Below are positions 8,454 through 17,761 of a stretch of 64,000 bases of DNA, piece by piece (position 1 is the stretch's first letter; the number at the start of each line of letters is the position of its first letter). A program made the position numbers and the translations under genes. Below the pieces are notes generated by a model. The model was not told where the DNA came from, ran no database searches, and saw nothing but the letters and a program-made list of their open reading frames with translations. Location: the NCBI RefSeq assembly GCF_002078175.1, contig NZ_MWFK01000001.1, positions 372,001-436,000 of the forward strand, in the 5' to 3' direction. The stretch is from Streptomyces sp. M41(2017). GTDB taxonomy: Bacteria; Actinomycetota; Actinomycetes; Streptomycetales; Streptomycetaceae.

Positions 8454-9301
8454 TTGGGGGCTCCTGATGTGTCGTTGTGAGAGGCCGCGTGAGCGGTCCA
8501 GGGGTCGGTGACCGTCCGGGAGACGTGGACGCGCAGTCCCCATCCCTTCCGGTCGGAGATCTCGTCGAGCTGGGCGGCGGCCAGCTCGCACCAGGGCCAC
8601 TCGGTGGCCCAGTGCGCCGCGTCGAGCAGCGCGAGAGGACTGTGGGCGCGCGCCTCGGAGGCGGGGTGGTGGCGCAGGTCCGCGGTGAGGAAGGCGTCCA
8701 CGCCCGCGGCGCGTACGTCGTCGAAGAGGCTGTCGCCCGAGCCGCCGCTGACGGCGACGGTGCGCACCAGCGCCTCGGGGTCGCCCGCGACGCGGATGCC
8801 CTGCGCGGTGGCGGGCAGCCGCTCGGCGGCCCGCGCCGCCAGTTCACGCACGGTCAGCGGGTGGTCGAGTTCACACACGCGGCCGAGGCCCCGGCGGCCC
8901 TCGGGGTCCGTCGGGTCGGGCACGAGGGGCCGTACGACCCGCAGGTCCAGCGCTCCGGCAAGGGCGTCGCTGACGCCCGGGTCGGCGCGGTCGGCGTTGG
9001 TGTGGGCGACGTGCAGCGCGATGTCGTTCTTGATCAGGGTGTGCACGACGCGGCCCTTGAAGGTGTCCGCCGCCACGGTCGTCGTCCCGCGCAGATAGAG
9101 CGGGTGGTGCGTGACCAGCAGGTCGGCGCCCAGTTGCACCGCCTCGTCGACGATGTCCTGGACCGGGTCGACGGCGAAGAGCACGCGCGTGACGTCCTGG
9201 TCCGGGGCGCCGCAGACGGTGCCGACCGCGTCCCAGCTCTCGGCCTGCTGAGGAGGCCAGAGGGATTCGAGCGCGGTGATGACTTCAGACAGACGGGGCA
9301 C
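8450..9301 (-). CDS. Nif3-like dinuclear metal centre protein
   Basis: 283 aa. MPRLSEVITALESLWPP and WDAVGTVCG begin the Nif3/YbgI fold. Metal ligands are visible in LLVTHHPLYLRG, ALHVAHTNADRA and the C-terminal TADLRHHPASEA and LLDAAHWATEWP. The family is sometimes annotated as GTP cyclohydrolase I type 2, but its enzymatic role is unproven. It is the first gene of the operon conserved in mycobacteria (Rv2230c-Rv2229c-Rv2228c order) and overlaps the zinc-ribbon gene by 4 nt. Confidence 0.93.
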   Translation of the reverse strand: MPRLSEVITALESLWPPQQAESWDAVGTVCGAPDQDVTRVLFAVDPVQDIVDEAVQLGADLLVTHHPLYLRGTTTVAADTFKGRVVHTLIKNDIALHVAHTNADRADPGVSDALAGALDLRVVRPLVPDPTDPEGRRGLGRVCELDHPLTVRELAARAAERLPATAQGIRVAGDPEALVRTVAVSGGSGDSLFDDVRAAGVDAFLTADLRHHPASEARAHSPLALLDAAHWATEWPWCELAAAQLDEISDRKGWGLRVHVSRTVTDPWTAHAASHNDTSGAPN

Positions 9302-9576
9302 GGGGAAAGGCTACCTGGCCCGGGTGCCTCTCCGACCGGCCGCGGACCACCCGGCCGGTGCCCGGGCGGCCGGGCGTCCCCGGCCGCCGTCGCACGGGCT
9401 CCGTCCGCCCCGTCGCCGGCGCTTCCGCCCCTTCCTTCCGCGGCACCGTTCAGCACATCCGCCCCCGTTCCCTCAGGCGAATCCCGACATGGCCACCCTT
9501 ATGTGTGAAGCCGCAGCCCGTCGGTCCCCCGTCTGTGCGTGCGAAAACTAGCTTCGTCGCCGGAGGTGACCGAACG

Positions 9577-12375
9577 ATGACGGCCGGTGCGACGGAGCCC
9601 GTGGTGGCGAGCGAGGGCGGGATGGGCGACGGGGACGACGACGCCGCGAGTGGGTGGGCCGCTCCGCCCGCCTGTGTCATCACCGCGGACGGGACCTACG
9701 GGGCGCGGCTGACCAGCGACGGCGAGTCCTGGTACCCGGAGCGCTGGACGCTGGACGGCCCGGAGCCGTACGCCGTTCCGCTGCCCTCCCATCAGCCGGA
9801 GGAGCCCGGCACCGAGGTGCTGCCGCTGACGGACGGGAGGGTGCTGATCCATCGGGTCGCGGACGGACGCCACGCGTTCTCGCTCCTGTACCCCACCGGG
9901 CCGGGCACCGGTGAGCTGCCGCTCGGCGCGGTCGAGTGTCCCGACCCGGGCACCCGGCTGCGGCTGCTGCCGCCCGCGCCGGACGGGGAGCGGGCCTACG
10001 CGCTCGCCGTGGGACGGGGGTCCACGGCGGTGTGGCTGGTGGCTGGCGGCGCGTTCGGTCCCGAGCACCTCGCCGAGATCCCCGGGCACTGCTCGGGCGG
10101 GGTGTGGCTGGACGGCTCGGGACGGCTGCTCGCGCTGGACCGCTTCCACGGCGGCCGCACCAAGACGGTCGTCGTCGACCTGGAGCGCGGCGGAGAGGTC
10201 TCGCCGCTCCTCCAGATCGCCGAGCGCAGCAACGACCGGCTGCTCCTCGCCGACGCGGACAGCGGGCTTCTGCTGATCCGCTCCGACGCCCCCTCACCCG
10301 GCCGGGAGCGGCTCGGCTGGGGTGTGCTCGGCAGCACGCTGCCGGTCCGCTTCCCGGAGTGCCTGACGGCGACGGGCTGCTCGATCACGCCGTTCGCCAT
10401 CCAGCCGGGCCAGGTGCTGACCCCGGAGGCCTGCGCGGTCGCCCTGCGCATCGACGGTCCGGGCGGCACCTGGGTGGGGATGTGGCGCCCGTCCGAACGC
10501 CGGATCGACCACCGGCCCGTGCCCGAGGGCTGGTTGGCGGGCACCGGGCTGTGGACCAGGGAGGGTGTGCTCCACCTGCCGTACGCGAACGGGGGCGTGC
10601 CGTGCGGTGTCGCCCGGCTGCAGGTGTCCCTGGGGGCGACGGAACCGGACCGGGGGGACCCGGTTCCGCCGGAGCGCCCCGCACCTCGGCCGGTCCCCCT
10701 TCAACAGGCCTCTCTGCACGGCCGGTTGACCACCTCTCGGAATCCGGTGGTGAGCGCGGGTCCCGTGCTCCGCACGTCCGACGCCCACCCGGCCCGGCAG
10801 GCGGACGCCACCCGCCGGCCGCCGCGCACCGACGCGGACCACGCGACCTCGGTCGCCGGAGTGCACCGGCACACCGCCGCCCCGGAACCCCGGCGCGCGG
10901 AAAAGCCGGGGTCGGGGGAACCGGGGACTCGGACACCCGGGTCGACGCCGGCGGGTGCGGTGTCGGCGGGTGCGGTGACATCGGGTGCGGGGACGTCGAC
11001 CGTCGGAGCGCCCGCAGCGGGGGCGCCCGGTCCCGGCCCGCGCCTCCTCGCGGTACCGGTCGAGGTCCAGCGCGCACCGGCCCCGGCGGCCCCGTACGCG
11101 GACGCCACCACCGACGTCGACGCACGGTCGGCCGAAGGCGAGCGATCCGTCCCGCCGGTCGCACCCGAGCCGACGGAACCGCGTCGGCCGAGGCCGGGTC
11201 TCTGGACCAAGGTCGCCGCGACACCCCCGCCCGGCAGGAGTCTCGGCGCCGGCTTCGTCGCGTCCCTGCCCCTGGAGGTCGAGGCACATCCCGCGGTCAC
11301 CCACGGCGGACCCGAACTGCCCCTGAGGCAGGACGGCTTCAGTGAGCCGCAGCCGCCCCGCGAGCCCCGGCAGCGGGCCGACTTCGGCGAACGCGAACAA
11401 CCCCTGGAACCCCAGCAGCAGGCCGACTTCAGTGGACGCGAACTTCCCCTGGACCCCCAGGAGCAGGGCGACCTCGGCGGACGCGAACGGCCCCTGGACC
11501 CCCAGGGGCAAGGCGGCCTCGGCGGACGTGAACTACCGCTGACACAGCCCGACTTCGGCGGCGGCGAACCGCCCCTGGAGCAGACCGCCGCATTCGACCG
11601 CGGAGGGCTGCCGATGGAGCAGTCGGCGGCCACCGGTTCCCCGCACCCCTCCGACCACCGGCAGCTCCCCGTTTCGGCACCACTCCCCGTTTCGGCACCG
11701 CTCCCCGACCACCGGCAGCCCCCCGTTTCGGCGCCGCTCCCCGACCACCGGCAGCCCCCCGTTTCCGCCCAGCCAGCGGGCGCAGCGGAGTTCACCGCAG
11801 CGCCGGAGTTCACCGCAGCGCCGGAGTTCACCGGGGCGCCGGAGTTCAGGGGAACACCGGAGTTCACCGGCTTCACGCGGATCGCCGACTCCCCCGGCTC
11901 CGGGAGCTTCGCGGACTTCACCGCTTTCCGGGGCGAGACCCCGCTGCGGAGCTTCGAGCCCCAGCAGCTCCCGCCCGAGCAGCCGTGGCGCGACGCGGCC
12001 CCGGCCCTCCCGCAGGCGCCCGCACACGACGCGGAGTGGAGCCCGGAGCCCTCCCCGAGCCCCGAGCACCGCGAGGAGCCGGAGAACTCGGGGAGCCTCG
12101 GCGGCCCCGGCCGTGCGGAGTCGCCGGACCGCTGGGAGCACCAGGACGTCCCCGCCCGTCGCACGCCCCCGACCCACCGCCGTCCGCTGCACGCCGGTCC
12201 GCCCACGCCTGTCGAGCAGACGTCGGAGGGAGAGATCGCACCGCCCGGTGTCGCGGCCCCGGACGCGGCCTCTCCCGGGAATCCGGCGGCGACCGCTCCC
12301 GGAGGCGGGGAGGAAACGGGCGGAGAGGATGAAGAAACGTCACCCTCCGCCACCCGGGCGATGACGGCACGTTAG
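9577..12375 (+). CDS. Large propeller-like protein with a repeat-rich disordered tail, function unknown
   Basis: 932 aa; ATG preceded by GGAGGTGA. Residues ~25-380 look like beta-propeller blades: repeated short strands such as YGARLTSDGESWYPERWTLDG, GRVLIHRVADGRHAFSLLY, SGRLLALDRFHGGRTKTVVVDLERGG and DRLLLADADSGLLLIRSD. From ~390 on it is Pro/Glu/Ala-rich and disordered. It includes about five 15-16-residue repeats near 590-675 (core GRELPLDPQ/EQ), a DHRQPPVSAPLP repeat and a PEFTAAPEFTGAP repeat. There is no signal peptide and no transmembrane segment. I do not recognise the function; the tail could be an interaction or spacer region. Confidence 0.75.
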   Translation: MTAGATEPVVASEGGMGDGDDDAASGWAAPPACVITADGTYGARLTSDGESWYPERWTLDGPEPYAVPLPSHQPEEPGTEVLPLTDGRVLIHRVADGRHAFSLLYPTGPGTGELPLGAVECPDPGTRLRLLPPAPDGERAYALAVGRGSTAVWLVAGGAFGPEHLAEIPGHCSGGVWLDGSGRLLALDRFHGGRTKTVVVDLERGGEVSPLLQIAERSNDRLLLADADSGLLLIRSDAPSPGRERLGWGVLGSTLPVRFPECLTATGCSITPFAIQPGQVLTPEACAVALRIDGPGGTWVGMWRPSERRIDHRPVPEGWLAGTGLWTREGVLHLPYANGGVPCGVARLQVSLGATEPDRGDPVPPERPAPRPVPLQQASLHGRLTTSRNPVVSAGPVLRTSDAHPARQADATRRPPRTDADHATSVAGVHRHTAAPEPRRAEKPGSGEPGTRTPGSTPAGAVSAGAVTSGAGTSTVGAPAAGAPGPGPRLLAVPVEVQRAPAPAAPYADATTDVDARSAEGERSVPPVAPEPTEPRRPRPGLWTKVAATPPPGRSLGAGFVASLPLEVEAHPAVTHGGPELPLRQDGFSEPQPPREPRQRADFGEREQPLEPQQQADFSGRELPLDPQEQGDLGGRERPLDPQGQGGLGGRELPLTQPDFGGGEPPLEQTAAFDRGGLPMEQSAATGSPHPSDHRQLPVSAPLPVSAPLPDHRQPPVSAPLPDHRQPPVSAQPAGAAEFTAAPEFTAAPEFTGAPEFRGTPEFTGFTRIADSPGSGSFADFTAFRGETPLRSFEPQQLPPEQPWRDAAPALPQAPAHDAEWSPEPSPSPEHREEPENSGSLGGPGRAESPDRWEHQDVPARRTPPTHRRPLHAGPPTPVEQTSEGEIAPPGVAAPDAASPGNPAATAPGGGEETGGEDEETSPSATRAMTAR

Positions 12376-12423
12376 ACTCCCCCGGCTGAAAAGAAGGATC
12401 TTGCATACGGGGTGAACACTTCA

Positions 12424-12612
12424 ATGAACGACACCAGCACCACGGAAACGCGGGGCTCGGACGTCCACGAGACGTCGACGGGCCGGTCGGACGGCCACGG
12501 CAGACACCGTGGACCGGTCTCCGGCCACGACGACGAGGCGAGCCCCCAGGGACGCCACCGCAAGCCGTCCGGCCAGTCCGGTCAGCCCGGACAGTCGGGC
12601 ACGGCGATCTGA
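12424..12612 (+). CDS. Small hydrophilic hypothetical protein
   Basis: 62 aa, rich in Gly, Ser, His, Asp and Thr (MNDTSTTETRGSDVHETS; GRHRGPVSGHDDE). It follows the large repeat protein by 48 nt and precedes a strong hairpin. GGGGTGA lies 9 nt before the ATG. No domain is recognisable. The gene-end hairpin and typical codon use support a real gene. Confidence 0.6.
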   Translation: MNDTSTTETRGSDVHETSTGRSDGHGRHRGPVSGHDDEASPQGRHRKPSGQSGQPGQSGTAI

Positions 12613-12654
12613 CGGCTCCGCCGGTTCTCGTCGCGTCGACGATCCGAACGGCAC

Positions 12655-12688
12655 ACGGCCCCGCTCGCACCAACACGAGCGGGGCCGT
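12655..12688. terminator. Bidirectional terminator-like hairpin
   Basis: Perfect 13-bp stem (ACGGCCCCGCTCG / CGAGCGGGGCCGT) with an 8-nt loop, between the convergent ends of the small hypothetical gene (plus) and the SDR gene (minus). Confidence 0.85.
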
Positions 12689-12771
12689 TCCCTGTCCGTG
12701 CGGGTGTCCACGTCCGCATCCGCGCCGGGGCTCTCCCGGTGGCACGCTTCGCCGACGGACGGCCGCGCAGC

Positions 12772-13728
12772 TCAGCGAGCGGTGCCGTCCCGGTCCCTCT
12801 TGAGACCCAGCACCTCGGCCGCCGCGAACGTCTCGCCGCGCGGCCGGTCCGCGTAGTACGGGGTGAGCAGCGCGTCGAGTTCGTCGTGGCTGAAGGTGTC
12901 CTGTTTGCTGTCGAACTGGGCTGCCACCCGCGGTCGTTCGACGACGGCGACCATGCCTCCGTGCACCACGAGGAGCTGTCCGTTGACGTCGGCGGCGGCG
13001 GGCGAGGCCAGATAGCCGACGAGCGGGGCGACATGCTCGGGGGCGAGCGGGTCGAGTCCCTCGTCCGGCCTGCCGAATCCGGCGAAGACGTCCTCGGTCA
13101 TACGGGTCCGGGCGCGCGGGCAGATGACGTTGGCCGTGACGCCGTACTTGGCGAGCGCCAGGGCCGTCGAGGTCGTCAGCCCGACGATCCCGCCCTTCGC
13201 CGCCGCGTAGTTGGGCTGTCCGGCGGATCCGGCGAGGAAGGCCTCCGAGGAGGTGTTCACGATCCGCCCGTACACCGGTGCGCCGGTGGCCTTGGAGCGG
13301 TCCCGCCAGTGCGCGGACGCGAAGTGGGTGGTGTTGAAGTGTCCTTTGAGGTGGACGCGGATGACGGAGTCCCACTCGTCCTCGGTCATGGAGAAGACCA
13401 TGCGGTCGCGCAGGATGCCCGCGTTGTTGACGAGGATGTCGAGTCTCCCGAACTCGGTGACGGCCGACTCGACGAGCTCGCGGGCCTGTTCGTGGTCGGC
13501 GACGTCTCCGGTGTGGGCGAGGGCCCGGCCGCCCGCGGCGCGGATCTCCGCGGCGACCTGCTCCGCGGGAGCGTCCGAGGCCTCGCCCGAACCGTCCCGT
13601 CCGGGCTGTCCGAAGTCGTTGACGACGACGGCCGCGCCGAGCCGTGCGAGTTCCAGTGCCTCGGCCCGGCCGAGGCCGCGGCCCGCGCCGGTGACGATCG
13701 CGGTCAGCCCGTCAAGTGGCAGTGACAT
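12772..13728 (-). CDS. hsd4A: SDR 3-hydroxyacyl-CoA dehydrogenase, Hsd4A-like
   Basis: 318 aa short-chain dehydrogenase. The Rossmann motif is TGAGRGLG (residues 13-20), D38 after VVVN points to NAD preference, NNAG lies at ~101, and the catalytic set is S161-Y174-K178 (NTSSEAF, YAAAK). Length and inserts (VYGRIVNTSSEA, ICPRARTRMTEDVF) match the 17-beta-HSD type 4-like dehydrogenases that oxidise 3-hydroxyacyl-CoA steroid side chains, e.g. Rv3502c. It is the last gene of the MaoC > ADH > SDR operon under the 15.9-kb operator region. RBS AAGGA precedes the ATG. The exact substrate is an inference. Confidence 0.85.
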   Translation of the reverse strand: MSLPLDGLTAIVTGAGRGLGRAEALELARLGAAVVVNDFGQPGRDGSGEASDAPAEQVAAEIRAAGGRALAHTGDVADHEQARELVESAVTEFGRLDILVNNAGILRDRMVFSMTEDEWDSVIRVHLKGHFNTTHFASAHWRDRSKATGAPVYGRIVNTSSEAFLAGSAGQPNYAAAKGGIVGLTTSTALALAKYGVTANVICPRARTRMTEDVFAGFGRPDEGLDPLAPEHVAPLVGYLASPAAADVNGQLLVVHGGMVAVVERPRVAAQFDSKQDTFSHDELDALLTPYYADRPRGETFAAAEVLGLKRDRDGTAR

Positions 13729-13830
13729 CAGGGTCCTTAGCGGTTGTCGTGGGGGGCCTCGGAGGGCGGGGTCTCGCGGGACACCCGCCCTCCTCGTGCT
13801 CGGCGGGCCCCGGGGCGGTCTCGGAACGGG

Positions 13831-14907
13831 TCAGATCTCGATGCACGTCCGCAGGGCGGTGCCCGAACGCATCTGGTCGAGGGCCTCGTTGATCCCGGCG
13901 AGCGGTACCCGGTGGGTGATGAGGCTCTCCAGGTCGATGCGTCCCGCGCGCCACAGGGCGATGGTCCGTTCGTAGGAGCGCAGGACGTCGCCGCCGCCGT
14001 ACATGGAGGGCAGGATGCGCTTCTCGTCGAAGAACAGCTCGAACATGTTGAGCTGGAGGAAGTCGTCCATGGCGCCCGCTCCGACGACGACGAGCGTGCC
14101 GCCGCGGCGGGTGTGGTCGTAGGCGGTGCGGGCGGTGGCGGACCTGCCGACGACCTCGAAGACGTAGTCGAAGCCCTCGCCCGCGGTCACCGACTGCTTG
14201 GCGTCGCCGAGTTCCTCGGGCGACACGGCCCGGGTCGCGCCGAAGCGGAGGGCCGCCTCGCGGCGTGAGGCGACCGGGTCGACGGCGACGATCTCGGCGG
14301 CTCCCTTGAGGCGGGCGCCCTGGATCGCGGAGATGCCGACGCCTCCGCAGCCGATGACGGCGACCGACGAACCGGCCTCCACGTCGGCGGTGTTGAGGGC
14401 GGCGCCGAGTCCGGTGGTGACGCCGCAGCCGATCAGGGCGGCGATGTCGAAGGGCACGTCGTCGGGGATGGGGACGGCGCAGCCCGCGTCGACGACGACC
14501 TCCTCGGTGAAGGTGCCGGTGCCGGCGAACCCGAAGACGTCGCCGCCGGGTCGCCGGAAGTTGGGCGTGCCCGCGTTCATGAAGCCGGCCAGGCACAGCT
14601 CGGTCTGGCCGCGCTTGCAGGCCGGACAGACGCCGCAGGCCGGCAGCCAGCAGACGACGACCCGGTCGCCCGCCTTCAGATGTCCCACTCCGTCACCGAC
14701 CTCGACGATCTCACCGGCGCCCTCGTGCCCGGGGACGAACGGCGCGGGCTGCGGCAGTACACCGTTCATCGCCGACAGGTCCGAGTGGCACAGCCCGGTG
14801 GCGCGGACCCGGATGCGCACCTTTCCGGGCCCGAAGCCCACCGCCTCGACGTCGTCGAGGACTTCGAGCTTGTCCTGGCCTATCTCGTGCAGTACGGCTG
14901 CGCGCAT
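13831..14907 (-). CDS. Zinc-dependent medium-chain alcohol dehydrogenase
   Basis: 358 aa from an ATG with GAGGGGAG upstream; the open frame extends 13 codons further without an RBS. Catalytic zinc ligands are C40 (GLCHSD) and H61/E62 (GHEGAGE). The structural zinc site is C91-C94-C97-C105 (ACGVCPACKRGQTELC). The Rossmann motif is GCGGVG. In this operon it plausibly oxidises the terminal alcohol made by the CYP125-like P450 to an aldehyde, which the ALDH at 39.5 kb would take to the acid. That route is inferred from context, not from motifs. Confidence 0.88.
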   Translation of the reverse strand: MRAAVLHEIGQDKLEVLDDVEAVGFGPGKVRIRVRATGLCHSDLSAMNGVLPQPAPFVPGHEGAGEIVEVGDGVGHLKAGDRVVVCWLPACGVCPACKRGQTELCLAGFMNAGTPNFRRPGGDVFGFAGTGTFTEEVVVDAGCAVPIPDDVPFDIAALIGCGVTTGLGAALNTADVEAGSSVAVIGCGGVGISAIQGARLKGAAEIVAVDPVASRREAALRFGATRAVSPEELGDAKQSVTAGEGFDYVFEVVGRSATARTAYDHTRRGGTLVVVGAGAMDDFLQLNMFELFFDEKRILPSMYGGGDVLRSYERTIALWRAGRIDLESLITHRVPLAGINEALDQMRSGTALRTCIEI

Positions 14908-14959
14908 GGTGCGGCTCCCCTCGGGATGGTTCGTGCGACGGGTCACGTGGGTTCGGCGG

Positions 14960-15817
14960 TCAGGTGTGATCGACGGTGGTGTCGGCGAGGACCGGCGCGT
15001 CGTCCCGTTCGGCCGCGCTCACCGTCACCCGGACCGCGCCGTCGTGGCGCCACATCCGGATGCGCAGGGTCTCGCCGGGGAAGACGACGCCGGCGAAGCG
15101 GGTGGTGTACGAGCGGACGCGGGTCACGTCGCCGCCGAGGAGGGTGTCGACGACGGCCTTGAGCGTCATGCCGTACGTGCACAGCCCGTGCAGGATCGGC
15201 CGGTCGAACCCGGCGAGCTTGGCGAACTCGGGGTCGGCGTGCAGCGGGTTCCGGTCGCCGGAGAGCCGGTAGAGGAGCGCCTGGTCCTCGCGGACGGGGC
15301 GTTCGACGGTCCGGTCGGGATCGCCGGACGGGGGTTCGAGGCGGGCGGAGGGGCCCCGGTCGCCGCCCCAGCCGCCCTCGCCGCGTACGAAGATCTGGGC
15401 GTCGTTCGTCCACAAGGGGCCCTCGGCGTCGGCGACTTCGGTGCGCATGACGAGGACGGCCGCCTTGCCCTTGTCGTAGACCGCGGCGATCCGGCCGGTC
15501 GCGGTCGCCGTGCCCTCGGCGGGGATCGGGCGGTGCAGCCGGACGGTCTGGCCGCCGTGCAGCACGCGGGCGAGGTCGACGTCGACGCCGGGCATGGAGA
15601 GACCGCTGATCACGCCCGGTGAACCGGCGCCCGCGACGGTGGCGAAGCTCGGCAGGACGTGCAGCCTGGATTCGAGGGTGTAGCGCAGCTCGTCGGGGTC
15701 GGTCGCGGGCACGCCCGCGCCGAGGCCGAGATGGTAGAGCTGGACGTCCTTGTGGCTCCAGGCGATCTCGCCGGTCCGCGGTTCGGCGGCGACGGCCTTG
15801 GCGGCGTCAATGGGCAT
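14960..15817 (-). CDS. hsd4B: MaoC-family 2-enoyl-CoA hydratase, Hsd4B-like
   Basis: 285 aa, double hot-dog fold. The C-terminal domain carries the hydratase-2 motif YRLSGDRNPLHADPEFAKLA with the catalytic D188 and H193, followed by FDRPILHGLCTYG. The N-terminal half keeps the fold without the motif, as in other hydratase-2 enzymes. It hydrates trans-2-enoyl-CoA in beta-oxidation. Length and architecture match mycobacterial Hsd4B (Rv3538) of steroid side-chain degradation. It is the first gene of the operon, with AGGAG before the ATG and the KstR-like box 98 nt upstream. Confidence 0.9.
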   Translation of the reverse strand: MPIDAAKAVAAEPRTGEIAWSHKDVQLYHLGLGAGVPATDPDELRYTLESRLHVLPSFATVAGAGSPGVISGLSMPGVDVDLARVLHGGQTVRLHRPIPAEGTATATGRIAAVYDKGKAAVLVMRTEVADAEGPLWTNDAQIFVRGEGGWGGDRGPSARLEPPSGDPDRTVERPVREDQALLYRLSGDRNPLHADPEFAKLAGFDRPILHGLCTYGMTLKAVVDTLLGGDVTRVRSYTTRFAGVVFPGETLRIRMWRHDGAVRVTVSAAERDDAPVLADTTVDHT

Positions 15818-15914
15818 GGGGCTCCTGACTCGACTGCGCGAAAGACCTCGGTGCGACCGTCCGCACCGTCGGCCGCACCGAGGTCGACACCGGGGCCGGG
15901 GAACCCGCCCGTTC

Positions 15915-15928
15915 TAGAACGCGTTCCA
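15915..15928. promoter_or_regulatory. KstR-like operator upstream of the maoC operon
   Basis: TAGAACGCGTTCCA fits the mycobacterial KstR consensus TNNAACNNGTTNTA at the AAC-NN-GTT core and both flanks. It lies between the divergent maoC operon and ABC transporter genes. A CTGAC-type palindrome sits 48 bp away. Confidence 0.75.
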
Positions 15929-15976
15929 GTCCGGCGAACCCCTGTATAGCCCAGCCCTCAGCACTTGTGAAGACTC

Positions 15977-15991
15977 CTGACACCATGTCAG
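15977..15991. promoter_or_regulatory. CTGAC-N5-GTCAG palindrome
   Basis: CTGACACCATGTCAG, 15 bp with 5-bp perfect arms. The same motif recurs at 26817, 31816, 40991 and 55361, each time next to a fatty-acid/steroid-type catabolic gene. Confidence 0.7.
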
Positions 15992-16116
15992 ATCGAGTCG
16001 GCGTGCGGGCCTTCGAGGGCGCCGGGCCGACGCCGGGGCGACCATGACATTTGTCCCGGGCGACTGCTGACAACTGCATCTGCCGGTGGCTCCGGCGGAG
16101 CTCTAGCGTCGTTCTC

Positions 16117-17028
16117 ATGACACAGACGACGGGGACACCACCGGCCGTGTCCTTCATGGGGGCGGTCAAGACGTTCGGCGCGGTGCGCGCGGTGGCCGGC
16201 ATCGACCTGGACGTGGCGTGCGGCGAGACGGTGGCGCTGCTGGGGCGCAACGGCGCGGGCAAGTCGACGGCGATCTCGCTGCTGCTCGGCCTGAACGAAC
16301 CGGACGGGGGCTCGGTCGCGCTGTTCGGCGGCAGCCCGCAGGAGGCGGTGCGGGCCGGCCGGGTCGGAGCGATGCTGCAGGACACCCGGCCCGTGTCGCG
16401 CGTCACCGTCCAGGAGCTGGTCTCCTTCGTGGCGGGCCGCTATCCGGCACCGCTCCCGGTCGCCGAGACCCTGCGGCTCGCGGGCGTCGAGGAACTGGCG
16501 GGGCGGCGCGCGGACCGGCTGTCCGGCGGTCAGGCGCAGCGGGTCCGGTTCGCTCTGGCGCTCGCCGGGGACCCCGCGCTGATCGTCCTCGACGAGCCGA
16601 CGGCGGCGCTCGACGTGGAGGCGCGGCACGCGTTCTGGGAGTCGATGCGGGCCTACGCGCTGCGCGGCCACACCGTCCTCTTCTCCACGCACTATCTGGA
16701 GGAGGCCGACGCGCACGCGGACCGGATCGTCGTCCTCGACCGGGGGCGGCTCGTCGCGGACGGGACCGGGGAGGAACTGAGGCGCTCGGCGGGCGGCGGC
16801 CTGGTCGCGTTCGACCTGGCGGGGCGGGGCACCGAGGGTCTGGCACTGCTGCCCGGCGTGGTCGCCGTCGAGGTGCGCGGGGACCGGGCCCGGCTGCGCA
16901 CGGACGATCCGGACGCGACCGTGATCGCGCTGGCGGAGCTGGGGGCGATACGCGGCCTCGAAGTCGCCCCCGCCTCCCTGGACGACGCCTTCCTGGCCCT
17001 CACCTCGCACGCTCTGGAGACGGTGTGA
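16117..17028 (+). CDS. ABC exporter ATP-binding protein
   Basis: 303 aa. Walker A is LLGRNGAGKST, the signature is LSGGQAQRVR, Walker B is LIVLDEPTAALD, and the switch His lies in STHYLEEAD. The C-terminal ~80 residues form the extension typical of DrrA/NatA-type exporters. It couples by a TGATG overlap to the permease that follows, and then to a histidine kinase and response regulator; this arrangement suggests drug or envelope-stress export under its own two-component control. No substrate is evident. Confidence 0.92.
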   Translation: MTQTTGTPPAVSFMGAVKTFGAVRAVAGIDLDVACGETVALLGRNGAGKSTAISLLLGLNEPDGGSVALFGGSPQEAVRAGRVGAMLQDTRPVSRVTVQELVSFVAGRYPAPLPVAETLRLAGVEELAGRRADRLSGGQAQRVRFALALAGDPALIVLDEPTAALDVEARHAFWESMRAYALRGHTVLFSTHYLEEADAHADRIVVLDRGRLVADGTGEELRRSAGGGLVAFDLAGRGTEGLALLPGVVAVEVRGDRARLRTDDPDATVIALAELGAIRGLEVAPASLDDAFLALTSHALETV

Positions 17029-17747
17029 TGATCGACTATCTGCGGCTCGAAGTGCGCCGGACGCTGCGCGACACCGGCTTCGTGATCGGCGGCGTGGCGA
17101 TGCCGGTGATGATGTATCTGCTGTTCACCAACCTGGGCGGCGGGGACGACGGCGCGTGGAAGACGGCGTCCATGGTGGGGATGGCCGCGTACGGCGCGGT
17201 GGGTTCGGCGCTCAACACCGGGGGTGGCGTCGCCGAGGACAAGGTGACCGGCTGGCTGCGGCAGCTGCGGGTCACGCCGATGACGCCGCGCCAGGTGGTG
17301 CTCGGGCGGGCCCTGACGGGTTCGGTGACGGTGCTCCCGGCGATCGTGGCGGTGCTGGCGGCGGGCGGTCTGGTCAACGGCGTACGGCTGGCGGCCTGGC
17401 AGTGGGCGGCGACCGCCGTGCTCCTGTGGATCGGCTCGGTCCCGTTCACCCTGCTGGGCCTCGGGAACGGCTACCGTCTGACCGCGCAGACCACGGGCGT
17501 CGCGAACATGGTGTGCAACCTGGGGCTGTCGGTGGTCGGCGGGCTGTGGTTCCCGCTCGCGCTCTTCCCCGGCTGGCTGCGTTCGGTCGCGGCCTACACG
17601 CCCACGAACCGGTTCGCGCAGCTGGGCGTGGCGGTCACGGAGGGCCGTGCACCGTCGCTCGCGGCGGTCGCGGTGCTGACGGGCTGGCTGATGGCCTTCG
17701 GTTCGTACGCGGTCGTCTCGTACCGTCGATCCGCACGAACCGTCTGA
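17028..17747 (+). CDS. ABC-2 type exporter permease
   Basis: 239 aa with six hydrophobic segments (e.g. GFVIGGVAMPVMMYLLF, VTVLPAIVAVLAAGGLVN, NLGLSVVGGLWFPLALFPG). Its ATG overlaps the ATPase stop (TGATG). It has the size and layout of DrrB-like ABC-2 permeases and is the membrane partner of the preceding ATPase. Confidence 0.9.
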   Translation: MIDYLRLEVRRTLRDTGFVIGGVAMPVMMYLLFTNLGGGDDGAWKTASMVGMAAYGAVGSALNTGGGVAEDKVTGWLRQLRVTPMTPRQVVLGRALTGSVTVLPAIVAVLAAGGLVNGVRLAAWQWAATAVLLWIGSVPFTLLGLGNGYRLTAQTTGVANMVCNLGLSVVGGLWFPLALFPGWLRSVAAYTPTNRFAQLGVAVTEGRAPSLAAVAVLTGWLMAFGSYAVVSYRRSARTV

Positions 17748-17761
17748 ACGGGGAGCGGGAC

